DNA of 64,000 bases from Thalassotalea_H castellviae (GTDB lineage: Bacteria; Pseudomonadota; Gammaproteobacteria; Enterobacterales; Alteromonadaceae): contig NZ_JAVRIF010000007.1 in NCBI RefSeq assembly GCF_031846185.1, positions 1 to 64,000 on the forward strand, given 5' to 3'. The notes under the pieces were generated by a model. That model saw only the letters and a program-made list of their open reading frames with translations, had not been told where the DNA came from and did not search any database. How positions within the stretch are numbered: position 1 is the first letter of the stretch; each line of letters begins with the position of its first letter. Of this stretch, positions 24,091-34,300 are shown piece by piece. The position numbers and the translations under genes were made by a program.

Positions 24091-25608
24091 TTATAAATCG
24101 TTTTGCTTTTTATCTAAAAATTTTTCGGCAAATGCTAAGTAAACTTTTTCTTCGATAAATACATCATATAAATCAGGATCTAAGTGATCATTCTCTTTCA
24201 TTCTATCCATAATGGCGATGGTTTGAGAGAGTGTTTTTGGGGGTTTATATGGCCTGTCATTCGCGGTTAGCGCTTCAAAAACATCTGCAATAGCCATAAT
24301 GCGAGCTGGAATTGACATCTCATTTCGTTTTAAGCCTTTTGGATAACCTGTACCATCCATCTTTTCATGGTGGCCACAAGCATACTCAGGAACATTTTTT
24401 AAATGTTTAGGAAACGGTAATGACTCTAACATATCAACCGTGACATCCATATGACCGTTAATGATTTGTCTTTCTCTATTGTTTAATGTACCGCGTTTAG
24501 TGATGAGGTTAAGTACTTCATCGTCGGAAAGAATAGGTTGAGTCACGCCATTGATGGTTACTTTATAGTGTTTGGCAATTTGGTAAACTCGGTTGATTTT
24601 AGCGTCATCAAAAAATTCACTTCCAGTATTAGCATTTATAATAAAGGCCTTATCATCAGCGAGTTGTTTAAGCTTTCGCAACTTTTCATTGGCATCATAT
24701 TTTCCATGATGAGAAATATACAATGATGCAACTTCAAAACGGGCAATAATTAGTTCAATGCGATCAAAGACGGTTTCTAATTTTGTCGCTTTATCCATGA
24801 CATATTCAGGTGTCGCCACTTTACCGCAATCATGTAACCAAGCTGCTACGCTTAGCTCATGAAAGTCGGCATCGCTGAGTGAAAAGTTAGCGAGTGGACC
24901 TTTTTTAATTTCATGACAAGCACGGGCAAGTGACATGGTTATTTCTGGTACTCGTCGACAATGTTCTCCCGTATAAGGAGACTTCTTATCGATTGCGTAA
25001 GCAATTACGCGTGAAAATGAACCAAAGAGCTCCTCCATTTGGTCGATTAATTGTTTATTGGTTAAAATCACCGCCGCTAATGACGTTAGAGCATGAATGG
25101 TACGCTCAATTTTTTTATCAAATGCGATAACGTTATTGTTTGAATCGGCAGCGTTAATCAGCTGTATCACACCGGTTAGATCATTTTCATGGTTGTTCAT
25201 TGGAAGCGTCAATACCGATTTTGTACGATAACCGGTTCGCTTATCCATTTCTTTTGCTGCCGTGACATCATAATCTTTCACGTGATAGGCATCTTCAATA
25301 TTAATGATTTTGCCGGTAGTTGCCGCTATGGAAACTAATGCACTTTTATTCGGTTTTTGATATTGATAAATATTAATCGCAGGTATTTCTATTTTATGAG
25401 AAGTCGTTCCTCCCCAATGTATATTAAGGCTTTTATTGATAAGGGTATCAAAGACTAATTGTTCTTCATCGTTCACCGAATAAATAGTTCCGCCATCGGC
25501 ACGTGACAACGCCATCGCACTGAGTAAGATTTGTTCTAATAAAACTTGATGATTTTTTTCTTTTGAAAGGGCTAAACCTATTTCAATAAAGTGTTCAATA
25601 TTTTCCAT
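24091..25608 (-). CDS. GAF/HD-GYP domain cyclic-di-GMP phosphodiesterase, with insertion
   Basis: A 505-residue protein: N-terminal GAF domain (about 1-180), then an HD-GYP domain. Seen: the first metal His in GEHCRRV (216), LHDCGK (His259-Asp260), NGHMDV (His386), HHEKMDGTGYP (413-423) and the ARIMAIADVFEALT helix. The key HD and GYP residues are all present, so hydrolysis of c-di-GMP is likely. About 90 residues (roughly 276-372) separate LHDCGK from the next conserved helix, more than in the usual HD-GYP core. There is no membrane segment, so it should be cytosolic, with GAF binding a small ligand. GAGAG precedes the ATG. It may stand in for the inactive GGDEF of the nearby propeller protein in local c-di-GMP control, but that is inference. 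Confidence 0.92.
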   Translation of the reverse strand: MENIEHFIEIGLALSKEKNHQVLLEQILLSAMALSRADGGTIYSVNDEEQLVFDTLINKSLNIHWGGTTSHKIEIPAINIYQYQKPNKSALVSIAATTGKIINIEDAYHVKDYDVTAAKEMDKRTGYRTKSVLTLPMNNHENDLTGVIQLINAADSNNNVIAFDKKIERTIHALTSLAAVILTNKQLIDQMEELFGSFSRVIAYAIDKKSPYTGEHCRRVPEITMSLARACHEIKKGPLANFSLSDADFHELSVAAWLHDCGKVATPEYVMDKATKLETVFDRIELIIARFEVASLYISHHGKYDANEKLRKLKQLADDKAFIINANTGSEFFDDAKINRVYQIAKHYKVTINGVTQPILSDDEVLNLITKRGTLNNRERQIINGHMDVTVDMLESLPFPKHLKNVPEYACGHHEKMDGTGYPKGLKRNEMSIPARIMAIADVFEALTANDRPYKPPKTLSQTIAIMDRMKENDHLDPDLYDVFIEEKVYLAFAEKFLDKKQNDL

Positions 25609-25972
25609 TTTTCTCTCTTTTTCATCCCAACTAAAGATGTCTTATCAAGTATAGGTGTAAATTAATGCTTTATTTTTATTAGTTTCTTAAATGACTTTGC
25701 TACATTATTTCCGTATTTATTCATGCGGTTACTTATTGATGTAAAAGATTTTTCTAAATGCCGCTATCCGGTGCGAGAATGACTTTTTAGATGACCATGT
25801 CAATGCATGGGAAAATACAAGCTAACACTGAAAGTAACAAAAATTTGCGGGGTCTTTCTTACGAAATCTAAATGCGTTATTTTTCTTGTTAAGGTAAATA
25901 TAATTAAAACTAATAAGAAAGATTATTGATGATAAGCAATTAGTTTTTGATTAATTTTGCCCTTAAAACACG
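25609..25972. other. Intergenic stretch, no gene seen
   Basis: 364 bases between two minus-strand genes. I find no ORF with family features, no tRNA and no hairpin with a T run that I would call a terminator. It presumably holds the promoter of the HD-GYP gene. Confidence 0.5.
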
Positions 25973-28672
25973 TTATTTTATTAGGCTAAGGATTGTAGAT
26001 ATTAAACTTTCTTTAATAATAGGTTTAGATTCATGTGCATTCATTCCAACAGCTAAGTAGCTTTTAACATCACTTTCTAAAACATTGGCCGTCAGTGCTA
26101 TTATTGGTAGCTTTACTAATTTTTTATCTAGACTCGAGCGGATAATTTTAGTGGTTTCAACGCCATCCATAATCGGCATATGAATATCCATTAATATAAT
26201 GTCAATCTTATTGGGGGCGTTGATAACTTTTATTGCTTCAACACCATTATTCACCATGGTTATATCCGCGCCTTCTGCAGTGAGTATTTTGTTGATAACC
26301 AATTGATTTATATTGTTATCTTCAGCAACCAATATATTTATACCTTCCAAGCGTTTTTGTATGATCATTGTTTCTTTTACCGGTGTTTTGTTTTTTAATA
26401 CCGATATTATTGCTTGATGTAATACTTCTGTTGGACAGGGCTTTTGTAAAACCGTTTTAATAATAGGGAGTGCTTCTCTGGCTTTTTCGATTGAAGAAGT
26501 TTCGTAAGCTGACAGGATAATAACTTTAGGTACTACCTTCATATTTAGGGTTAATAATTCTTGAACAAATTCACCTCCATTGGTGTGTGGCATGGTCCAA
26601 TCAGAAATAATCAATTTAATTTTGTGCTCTGAATTTTGCAGTATATCTAAGCCTTCTTCTGCCGATTGTGCCGTAATAGGAGTCATGTTTATACTTGCTA
26701 AATAGTTGCTAATAATATTCAAGGCGATTGGGTTATCATCGACAATTAGCACCTCAACATTTTCATTTATCAATGTTTTGTGTTTTTCAGTTAATTCATG
26801 TTCATCAATTAAAATATCGGTATTTAACTGAATCTTTATAAACGCAGTAAAGATACTACCTTTGCCTTTAGTGCTAGTAAGGTTTATGTCGCCTCCCATC
26901 GCTTGACAGAGTTTCTGGCTTATTGATAACCCTAAACCTGTGCCGCCATATTTTCTAGTCGTTGATGAGTCGGCTTGGCTAAAATTGCTAAATAAAGTGG
27001 CGATATCTTTTTCATTTATGCCTATTCCTGTATCTTTAACTTGGAATCTAAGAATAAAGATATTATTTTTATCATCTACTTTATTCATAGAAATGATAAC
27101 ATCTACACGGCCTTTTTCGGTAAATTTAATCGCATTCGAGCATAAGTTCATTAACACTTGATTGATTCTAAAAATATCACCCATTAAGTCAGGTGGCGCG
27201 TATCCCTCTATAGAAACTTTAAAGTCTATACCTCTGGCTTTGGCTATATCTTGAAATGTGCCGTTTAAATTATCAATAATACTAAAAATTGAAAATGCCG
27301 AAATTTCTAGGTCAACTTTGCCTGACTCTACTTTGGAAAAATCTAAAATATCATTGATAACCGATAATAAATGTCTACCTGAATAAATAAGTTTCTCAAC
27401 ATATTCCTTTTGATCAACATCTAGTTGAGTTCTATTTAATAGCTCTGTTAAACCAATGACTCCATTTAACGGAGTTCTTATTTCATGGCTCATATTGGCA
27501 AGAAATTCTGATTTAGCATTGGCAGAAATTTTTGCGGCTTCTACGGCATGTATTAGGCGACGATTCTGTTCCGATAATTGATTTCGTTGATGATAAATGG
27601 CAGACGTTTTACGTTTTACTTCTCGGGTTAAAAGCTTTTGACGAGACAACAATGAATAGGTGATAAATGAGATAGCAAAAATTAAAATAATGCCAACAAT
27701 AAAGAGAGGGTATAGCAAACTATCAATGTCTGCTAATTGCTGATCATTTGGGATAACAATCAATTCAAAACGATTATTGATTAATCGGATGGTAAATTGA
27801 AAATGAATTGTCGGTAGTTCTGCCAGTAAAGTAGAATCAAAACTGCGTAATGTATTACTTGGAAAGTGAAATGCGTTTTTATTGCTGTCTATCAAGATAT
27901 ATCTATAATTATCATCAGGATTACTGATTAACTCGTTGATGAAAAAGTCCGAGATTGATTGACTCGAGACAATTAAACCACTGACTTCTGATGAATCATC
28001 CGACACTGTATCGATAGAGAAAAAAGGATGAACATATATAATAAAAGGCTCATCTTTTATCGTTGATAAAGGCGGTGAAAAATCAGAAACAATAGGTTTT
28101 TTTAGTTCTATAGCCGGAAAAATTAAAGGGGATATTGGTGACGACTCTACTATCGAACGACCGAGAAAGTTAGCTATATTTTGTGCTGGGAAAGTATAAC
28201 TAATAATATTATAAAAGTTATCAGTTGTTGTTGCTTCGCTAAGTTCATTCGGAGCCGAGTAATCAAAGATACTAAACTTTTCATATTCAGGGGTTGGGTT
28301 TTGGCGAATATTAGTTAAATAATCATCAATATATGACGCTGGAATATGATGAATCGCACTGATTCTTCGGTTTTTGGGGAAATTTGGGAATACCCGTCGA
28401 ACGAATTGAGAAAACTCTGAATGACTTACCCACCCTGAAGAGGAATATAAATTAGCAATAGAGGAGACTTGAAAAAAAGAACGCTTTATTTCTGCTTCAA
28501 TATCTTTGGTTTGTAACTCAGCACGTTGCTGATATTTCTCATATACCGCTTGTTTTTCATTTTTAAGTGAATAGCTATATAAAATAATTAAGCCAGTTAA
28601 GCTAATTATTAGCACCGATAATGCGATAAGGGCAGGCTTTTCAAACAGTATTTTTGTTTTAAAAGTTAGCAT
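25973..28672 (-). CDS. CHASE-type membrane hybrid histidine kinase with two receivers
   Basis: An 899-residue kinase. The N-terminal helix (about 13-35) and a second helix (about 318-342) enclose a periplasmic sensor of roughly 280 residues that resembles a CHASE domain (IHHIPASYIDDYL..., FSIFDY). Then come a coiled coil, HisKA with His396 (NMSHEIRTPLNG), HATPase (NAIKFTEKG, DTGIGI, GGTGLGLSIS) and two receivers with Asp691 (SDWTMPHTNG) and Asp829 (MDIHMPIMDG). There is no HPt domain, so the phosphate must leave through a separate HPt protein. It begins five bases after the TonB receptor stop with no good ribosome site, which points to coupled translation and one operon. CHASE identity is moderately sure. 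Confidence 0.9.
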   Translation of the reverse strand: MLTFKTKILFEKPALIALSVLIISLTGLIILYSYSLKNEKQAVYEKYQQRAELQTKDIEAEIKRSFFQVSSIANLYSSSGWVSHSEFSQFVRRVFPNFPKNRRISAIHHIPASYIDDYLTNIRQNPTPEYEKFSIFDYSAPNELSEATTTDNFYNIISYTFPAQNIANFLGRSIVESSPISPLIFPAIELKKPIVSDFSPPLSTIKDEPFIIYVHPFFSIDTVSDDSSEVSGLIVSSQSISDFFINELISNPDDNYRYILIDSNKNAFHFPSNTLRSFDSTLLAELPTIHFQFTIRLINNRFELIVIPNDQQLADIDSLLYPLFIVGIILIFAISFITYSLLSRQKLLTREVKRKTSAIYHQRNQLSEQNRRLIHAVEAAKISANAKSEFLANMSHEIRTPLNGVIGLTELLNRTQLDVDQKEYVEKLIYSGRHLLSVINDILDFSKVESGKVDLEISAFSIFSIIDNLNGTFQDIAKARGIDFKVSIEGYAPPDLMGDIFRINQVLMNLCSNAIKFTEKGRVDVIISMNKVDDKNNIFILRFQVKDTGIGINEKDIATLFSNFSQADSSTTRKYGGTGLGLSISQKLCQAMGGDINLTSTKGKGSIFTAFIKIQLNTDILIDEHELTEKHKTLINENVEVLIVDDNPIALNIISNYLASINMTPITAQSAEEGLDILQNSEHKIKLIISDWTMPHTNGGEFVQELLTLNMKVVPKVIILSAYETSSIEKAREALPIIKTVLQKPCPTEVLHQAIISVLKNKTPVKETMIIQKRLEGINILVAEDNNINQLVINKILTAEGADITMVNNGVEAIKVINAPNKIDIILMDIHMPIMDGVETTKIIRSSLDKKLVKLPIIALTANVLESDVKSYLAVGMNAHESKPIIKESLISTILSLIK

Positions 28673-28677
28673 TAGAA

Positions 28678-31068
28678 TTAAAAAGTCCTTTTAAATGTTA
28701 AGCCAATTTCTCTAGGATCACCTTGGGCACATAATCTAGCGGTTTCGGTTGATGTTCCTGGCGCTATTGCTCGCTCAGTACAATATTTTTCATCAGACGC
28801 ATTTTTTAACCACAGTGATAATTGGAATTCTCTTTCTTTGCCAAAAAAATAAACACTATTTAATGTAAGTAAACCTACCATATCTTCTGAAAAATTATCA
28901 AGCCAAATAGAACTTTGTGTACCAGCAAGTTGATGTGGGTGCTTATCTAAAAAGTTATAATACATACTTAATTCTAGTTCACTGTGGGTAAATTCAATAT
29001 TTTTAATGACAGAAATGCTGTAGCTAAATTCAGGGGCATTGGTGAGCTGATTACCTGAAACAACTTGGTTTTGAAATCCTTCAACGATCAGGGGGGAGAT
29101 CCCCGATGTGTCTAATTGCCCATCAGTTACTTTGGTTGATAACCAGGCAGTACTGAGGTTGAAACGAAGGGTCGATGAAGCCTGCCAAGATAATTCAAGC
29201 TCTGCACCGGCTGACTCGGCAGAAGGTAAATTGACAAGAGAGGCAAATAAGTTAGCCGGATTGCCAGGGTTATAAACTAAAAAGAATTGATAATCACGCC
29301 AAGTGTTTTTGAAAATAGCGCCATTTAGCCTTAGGGCACTATTCGGGAATTCAGATTTAAAACCGATTTCAGTGGTGACTAAACTTTCCGGTTTAACGGT
29401 TTTGCTGAGTAATGATTTATACGCAGTAACAGTGGGGTTTGAGTTAACGCCGCCCATTTTAAAGCCTCTTGATAATGAACTATAGAGCATCAAATTTTCA
29501 TTTAAGTGATAATCCAATGATATTTTCCCCCCCCATTCATTAAAAGTTTCATCTATTTGTTCTGATGCCGGAAAACCTCCATTGGCGGTGATATATTGTG
29601 TTGCTCGCTGAAAGCCCATAAAATCTGATAAACGATCAAAATCATTATTTCCTATACTGTACCAACCCAAACTGCCGAGTGGAAATTCTTGTCCGGGCAA
29701 GTCCATCATCATACCCGCAGCATGAACGGTTGGCTTAAGATGTTGAGTAGTCCAACGATAACCAGAAGTTAAATTTAGGTTTTCAGTGATGGGGTAGGTC
29801 AATTGCCCATAGGTTGAAAAGGTGCGACTTTTATGGTCAATCCATGCTCCTCTATCGAACATTGGGCCGATACCTTCATCCGCTATGCTGTCATCAGGTC
29901 TACCTGGGCCTGCGGGATCAATTAATGCCGCTTGAAATATATTTCCGTATTCTATGTTATAAAGTAGACCGAAAACCCAATGGATATCGTTATTGAGTGC
30001 CGATTGCCATTGCAGCTCTTGGGACAACGTTTCAGTATCAGTTGAGTTATAAATATTAGATTGATAAACACTGGATTGAAGTTGTTGGCCTCCCCAATCA
30101 TCCATACGTTGAGAGACGACATTTTCGAAAGATGAAATGGCATTAAAAATAAAAGTATCGCTGTGCGAAGTAAACTTTAAAAACCCGCCGTATGCATCGA
30201 TATCATTTGGAGGATTGATCAATGAAGAATAATTCTTTGACAGGTCTTGGCTATCAATATCTATGATTGATTGACTATCCTGAGGACTCATTGCTGTTTT
30301 AATTTCAGCAACTTGATCTTGCTGACCGCCATAGAGACTAAATGATAATTGCTGGTTGTCGTCAATGATGTATAACAACTTCATTCGAGCCCCAAAACGA
30401 TTAATATCATTATACTCTGAAGTATTGTTGGGGATGTTACTTGAAACTGTGCCATCTCTTTTGTGTGAGTATGCTGAGAGCCTGATACCAGCTTTATCAG
30501 TGAGAGGAAAACTAATCGCTCCCTCAGCTTTAATAAGGTTAAAGTTTCCTAAACTTAATTCCCCAAAGCCTGAAGTGTCACCTTCATTATTTGCGTCATT
30601 TGTGAAAAAATTAATCGCACCTCCGGTGGTGTTCTTGCCAAATAATGTATTTTGTGGTCCTTTTAAAACTTCCACTCTCTGTAAATCAAATAGCGCAAAA
30701 TTGGCGAGAACCGGGCTGTGAATTGCAACATCATCAACATATAGACCAACTGCAGGTACTGACGATAAGTTAAAACCGTCCATGCCGACACCTCGAATAA
30801 AGAAATTACTGATGCCACTTATAGATCTGGTCGCATTAACATTGGGAATTAATGTCGTGACTTCACTAGCATGTCCTATTTTTGCAGATGATAACGTTTG
30901 CGAAGAAATCGCGGCAATTGAAAACGGTACATCTTGCACCGATTGCACACGTTTTTGCGCCGTTACCTCAATAACTTCAATAGGGTCAACAGCTTCTGAG
31001 TAAACCGTCAGTGGCAAAAAATAAATAAAAAAGATAAAGCAAGATAAAATATTAAATTTTTTAAGCAT
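28678..31068 (-). CDS. TonB-dependent outer-membrane receptor
   Basis: A 796-residue receptor. A signal peptide (MLKKFNILSC...YSEA) is followed by a TonB box (IEVIEVTAQKR), a plug domain (VQDVPFSIAAIS...FIRGVG...LYVDDV...RVEVLKGPQNTLFGKNTTGGAINF) and a 22-strand-type barrel ending in Phe (LTFKRTF). The long loops and plug style resemble the Alteromonadales receptors for carbohydrates or unknown organic substrates more than siderophore receptors, and no Fur box is evident; the substrate is not predictable. I use ATG 31068. The frame extends to a TTG at 31092, but the signal peptide fits the ATG. It is co-transcribed with the downstream hybrid kinase and divergent from a propeller hybrid kinase. 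Confidence 0.92.
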   Translation of the reverse strand: MLKKFNILSCFIFFIYFLPLTVYSEAVDPIEVIEVTAQKRVQSVQDVPFSIAAISSQTLSSAKIGHASEVTTLIPNVNATRSISGISNFFIRGVGMDGFNLSSVPAVGLYVDDVAIHSPVLANFALFDLQRVEVLKGPQNTLFGKNTTGGAINFFTNDANNEGDTSGFGELSLGNFNLIKAEGAISFPLTDKAGIRLSAYSHKRDGTVSSNIPNNTSEYNDINRFGARMKLLYIIDDNQQLSFSLYGGQQDQVAEIKTAMSPQDSQSIIDIDSQDLSKNYSSLINPPNDIDAYGGFLKFTSHSDTFIFNAISSFENVVSQRMDDWGGQQLQSSVYQSNIYNSTDTETLSQELQWQSALNNDIHWVFGLLYNIEYGNIFQAALIDPAGPGRPDDSIADEGIGPMFDRGAWIDHKSRTFSTYGQLTYPITENLNLTSGYRWTTQHLKPTVHAAGMMMDLPGQEFPLGSLGWYSIGNNDFDRLSDFMGFQRATQYITANGGFPASEQIDETFNEWGGKISLDYHLNENLMLYSSLSRGFKMGGVNSNPTVTAYKSLLSKTVKPESLVTTEIGFKSEFPNSALRLNGAIFKNTWRDYQFFLVYNPGNPANLFASLVNLPSAESAGAELELSWQASSTLRFNLSTAWLSTKVTDGQLDTSGISPLIVEGFQNQVVSGNQLTNAPEFSYSISVIKNIEFTHSELELSMYYNFLDKHPHQLAGTQSSIWLDNFSEDMVGLLTLNSVYFFGKEREFQLSLWLKNASDEKYCTERAIAPGTSTETARLCAQGDPREIGLTFKRTF

Positions 31069-31336
31069 AAGATTTCTATTTTGTAGTGACAATTTCCAGT
31101 ATATTCTAGTTTGATTTTTAAACCAGTTTTTCTGCTTAATTATTAATATAATTGATAATTTTATTATTTTAAACTTATTTTTTATGCCGTTATTTCTTCT
31201 ATTGAATCTTAGTGTTTTTAAGCATAACGATTAAGATATTATGATTTTGAAAGGGATAACATAGCTATTTTTTATGAAATGCTCTAGAGTAACCTTTGAA
31301 TTTCATTTTCTCTTTTATTAAATAGAATCAGTTAAA

Positions 31337-34300
31337 ATGTCTATGATTTCTAAATCTTTTTTTAATCGCTTTATTTATTTCTTTTGTTTTTCTTTGGTGA
31401 TTAACGTATCTGCAAACAGCACAGAGCAATTATCGGCTCTTAAAAATGACTACGCTATTGAAAAACTTACCGCGGAGGATGGTTTTGTTTCTTCAGAAGT
31501 CTATTCCATCATTCAAGATCATCAGGGTTTTTTATGGTTTGGTACTGCAGAAAACGGTGTGATGCGTTATGACGGTCGTAAAGTAACCTTATTTGAATTT
31601 GATAGCACAAGTACCAACAGTTTATCGCATAATGATGCTGGTAATCTCATGTTAGATCACCAAGGTCAAATATGGATTGGAACATGGGGGGGCGGGGCGA
31701 ATCGTTATGATCCTAAAGTTGGACGCTTTGAAAACTTCCTTCATAACCCGAAACGCCTAGACTCAATTTCTTCTGGGAGAATTCAAACCTTATTTCATGA
31801 TCAACAAGGCCATATCTGGTTAGGAACCTATGATAAAGGCTTGAATAAATATCTAGGAAATGACCGTTTTGAGCGTATTGAAAAAAGTTTAGGGGATAAA
31901 ACTAGCTTATCTCACAACCGCATCTGGGATATTGAAGATAATGATAAAGATAGTCTCTGGATTGCAACAAGTTTTGGGTTAAATTTATTTGATAAAACGA
32001 CCTCTAAATTTGAACATTTCTTACCTGAGCCAAATAATTATTCACCAACAGGTGGCAACGAAATTCGCAATATTTTGAAAACTACTAATAATGAACTTTA
32101 TGTCGGCACGCAAAAAGGGCCTTATTATTTTGATGATAAAAGCAAAACTTTTACTCACTTAATAAATAAACAAGGTGCAATACTTGAGCAAGTAAACTCA
32201 ATGATTGAAGCTCAAGATGGCAATATCTGGTTTGTAACAAGTAAAGGTTTGTATCGCAAGTCGAAGTCAGCTGATGTCGTTGAGCGATTTGATTTAGATA
32301 ATAATAGCGGCTTACGAATTGTTTTCGAAGATAACAATAAAACACTTTGGGTGACGAATGAAACACAGGGTATTTACAAGCTTGTTCCGCACCGTCAATT
32401 TAGACCGATTAATAGCCCAGAATTACGGCCTCCTAACGGCATTACCACAGACTCTAATGGCGACTTGTTGATTGTTTCATCAACCTCGCAATTATATAAG
32501 TGGCACATCGATGAGAAAAAATTAGAAAAATTAACGGAGACAATTTTTAGTGAAGAAAATGGTTATCAAGGCAATAGATTATTAGAAAAACCAATTGTAT
32601 TTCAAGATGTTAATAATCGAGTTTGGATTGCACAAGATGAAGGGTTAGCTTCATATAATTTGGTCACTAAAACACTTAAGTTTATAAACTACCCAACGAG
32701 TGCTGCGGGTTATAAAGAGTTTAGAGAGTTACGAGCTTTAAACATGGATAAATATGGCCTCCTTTGGATTGGAACCTATAAAAATGGGGTTTATCAATAC
32801 AATCCTGCGACGGAACATTTTATTCATATGGATGAAAAGTTTGGATTATCTCATCCTGAAGTATTCGAGATATTTAAAGATAACCATCAACAGATATGGG
32901 TCGGCACTGGTGATGGAGTCAACCTTTGGGATGATGAAACAAAACGGTTTATCACTTTCAAAGAAGAGAAAAATAAAGCAGGCAGCTTATTAGGCAGTAT
33001 TATCCAAGATATACATCAAAGTAAGAACAATGACATTTGGATTGCTACGCAAGCAGGTCTTAATTTATTTGAGCCACAAACAAACAGCTTTAAGCATTTT
33101 GATCGTAAAAATGGGCTTCCTACTTCATTGATTCGCGCGGTTACTGATGACGACAATGGCACTTTATGGCTTACCACTAATAAAGGTATTTCAAAACTCG
33201 ACCCTTCTTCTGGTCACGTCACTAATTATGATAGTCATAACGGCGTAATGGGGTCGAATTATTATCCAAACAGTTTAATAAGTGGCAAAGATCAAACCTT
33301 ATTTACCAGTAGTCAAAGAGGCATAGAATACTTTAAAACCACAAACATTGAGTCAGAAAAGAGTGATTTTAATGTCGTATTAACCGGGTTTAATAAAATG
33401 GGGCAAGCGTTTCAACTTGATTCGCCTTATGCGTATGTTACCGATATTGCTTTATCTTATCGAGATTACTTTTTCTCTTTCGAATTTTCTGCATTAGATT
33501 TTATTTCTCCGTTTAAAAACCAATATGCGTATAAGTTGGAAGGTTATGATGATAACTGGATAAATATTGGTAATAGAAACATTGCCTCATTTACCAATTT
33601 AGATGGTGGTTCATATCGATTATTAGTGAAAGCTGCCAATAAAAACGGAATATGGAGCGACAAAATTTTAACCATCAACTTGGTCGTTTCTCAACCCCCT
33701 TGGCAAACTTGGTGGGCATATTTGATTTATTTTACTTTTGCTCTATTTATTATCTTTTCAATAATTTATGTACGTACTCGACTTCAACGAGCGGAAATAT
33801 CAAGACAAAAAGAGTTTGTGGTTAAACTTGAAGAACAAGTGACACAAAAAACAGCGACGTTAAAAGCGCAAGCTCAAGACTTAACTGAAGCCCTTGAAAA
33901 AGCCGAAGAAGCAACCCAGCTTAAATCAGAATTTTTAGCCAATATGAGCCATGAGATCAGAACACCAATGAACGGTGTGTTAGGCATGCTGGGGTTATTA
34001 AAGAATAGTCGTTTAACGGCAGAGCAAGCGCATCGCTTGAATATTGCTTATTCAAGCGCTAACTCATTATTAGCTTTAATTAATGACATACTTGATTTTT
34101 CAAAAATTGAAGCAGGGAAATTAGAATTAGAACTGATTGAGTTTAATGTTCATAACTTATTAGGCAAGCTTGCTGAGTCAATAACAATGTCAGCAAAGCA
34201 TAAAGATATTGAAATAATACTGGATCTAACTCACGTAAAATTTACCTCGATAAAGTCTGATCCAAATAGAATCAGGCAAATAATTACCAATCTATTGAGT

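Noticed and set aside
31069..31336. Fur box between the TonB receptor and the propeller kinase
   Set aside because: Only AT-rich runs such as GATAATTTTATTATTTT are present; none approaches the 19-bp Fur consensus, so iron control is not supported.
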